A stretch of 64,000 nucleotides of DNA from Prevotella sp. GTDB taxonomy: Bacteria; Bacteroidota; Bacteroidia; Bacteroidales; Dysgonomonadaceae. Below, one piece after another: positions 63,787 through 64,000 of the stretch; the first letter of the stretch is position 1, and each line of letters begins with the position of its first letter. The stretch spans positions 1 to 64,000 of the forward strand of contig JAITVV010000070.1 in NCBI GenBank assembly GCA_031285625.1. The letters run 5' to 3'. The position numbers were made by a program, and so were the translations under genes. The notes beneath the pieces were generated by a model. That model saw nothing but the letters and a program-made list of their open reading frames with translations, was not told the DNA's origin and ran no database searches.

Positions 63787-64000
63787 TTACAGTTTCAGAT
63801 CAAAGTGGCTTAATATTATAAAAGCGGCAGCTATAATAACAAGCATTAGTATCAATGCCAAAAACAGACCTAATATTACCTTACTAATGGCGGTTAACCA
63901 TGAAGAAGTCTTAAAAAATTGCACTAATCCCCATATAACATATATTTCAGACAAAACAAATACAAGCTTATATATTAAGATTGACTTTGTAAAATAGATT
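63787..64000 (-). CDS. Membrane protein C-terminus (partial, cut by window edge)
   Basis: Only the last 70 codons are in the window, read on the minus strand to a TAA at 63789-63787. They form at least one clear membrane helix (VILGLFLALILMLVIIAAAF) and a hydrophobic stretch before it. No family can be named. Confidence 0.6.
   Translation of the reverse strand, partial: IYFTKSILIYKLVFVLSEIYVIWGLVQFFKTSSWLTAISKVILGLFLALILMLVIIAAAFIILSHFDLKL

Noticed and set aside
63680-63997. Plus-strand 105-codon ORF at the right edge
   Set aside because: It runs antisense to a membrane-protein C-terminus and across the terminator hairpin; composition does not look like a protein.

Overview
The window looks like chromosomal DNA of a Bacteroidota (Bacteroidales) bacterium, most like the Dysgonomonas/Parabacteroides/Bacteroides group. 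The support is a low-GC genome, SusC/SusD pairs, TAnnTTTG-type -7 promoter elements, a dapB-lepB-lepB-wbqC cluster, an XRE-cupin/acyl-CoA-ligase pair and many lipoproteins. The genus is an inference. I saw no rRNA, tRNA or CRISPR array.

Region 1 (1-5.0 kb) is a decayed integration site. It holds a RhuM-Fic gene cut by the left edge, an intact tyrosine integrase, a RarD-type transporter, and a graveyard of fragments: a glyoxalase-fold (VOC) stub, a frameshifted and truncated GNAT gene, the C-terminal end of a second integrase, and an unknown broken ORF. Region 2 (5.0-35 kb) is mostly housekeeping. It has LtrA with a YjdJ/YjdI pair, dapB, two signal peptidase I paralogues (the second lacks both catalytic residues), wbqC, an Ig-like lipoprotein, DUF3108, an EEP phosphatase, two rhomboids, HU, argS, a Pif1-like helicase, two TonB-dependent or outer-membrane barrels, FtsK, and an XRE-cupin regulator with an acyl-CoA ligase. 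A palindromic repeat (AGGTC-N3-GACCT after an AAAGTAATAAAT-like flank) recurs in intergenic DNA.

Region 3 (36.5-63.6 kb) is one large polysaccharide-utilisation-like locus and the most interesting part. It combines SusC/SusD, a secreted ADP-ribosylglycohydrolase-fold lipoprotein, two ribokinases, a helical-repeat regulator-like protein, a discoidin/GH13-like enzyme, a sugar permease and two GH172 (DUF2961) enzymes. A seven-gene minus-strand operon in the middle encodes three UroD-fold methyltransferases, a corrinoid protein, a methionine-synthase-activation-domain protein, a GH38-like lipoprotein and an MFS transporter. My reading is a scavenging system for a methylated, probably pentose-containing, glycoside. 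Surface enzymes and SusCD would capture and trim it, permeases would import the sugar, the corrinoid system would remove a methyl group, and the ribokinases would phosphorylate the freed sugar. The ribokinase pair, SusCD and permease resemble the Bacteroides ribose-scavenging locus as I remember it; the B12-dependent methyl-transfer module is the unusual addition. The substrate is not visible in the sequence.
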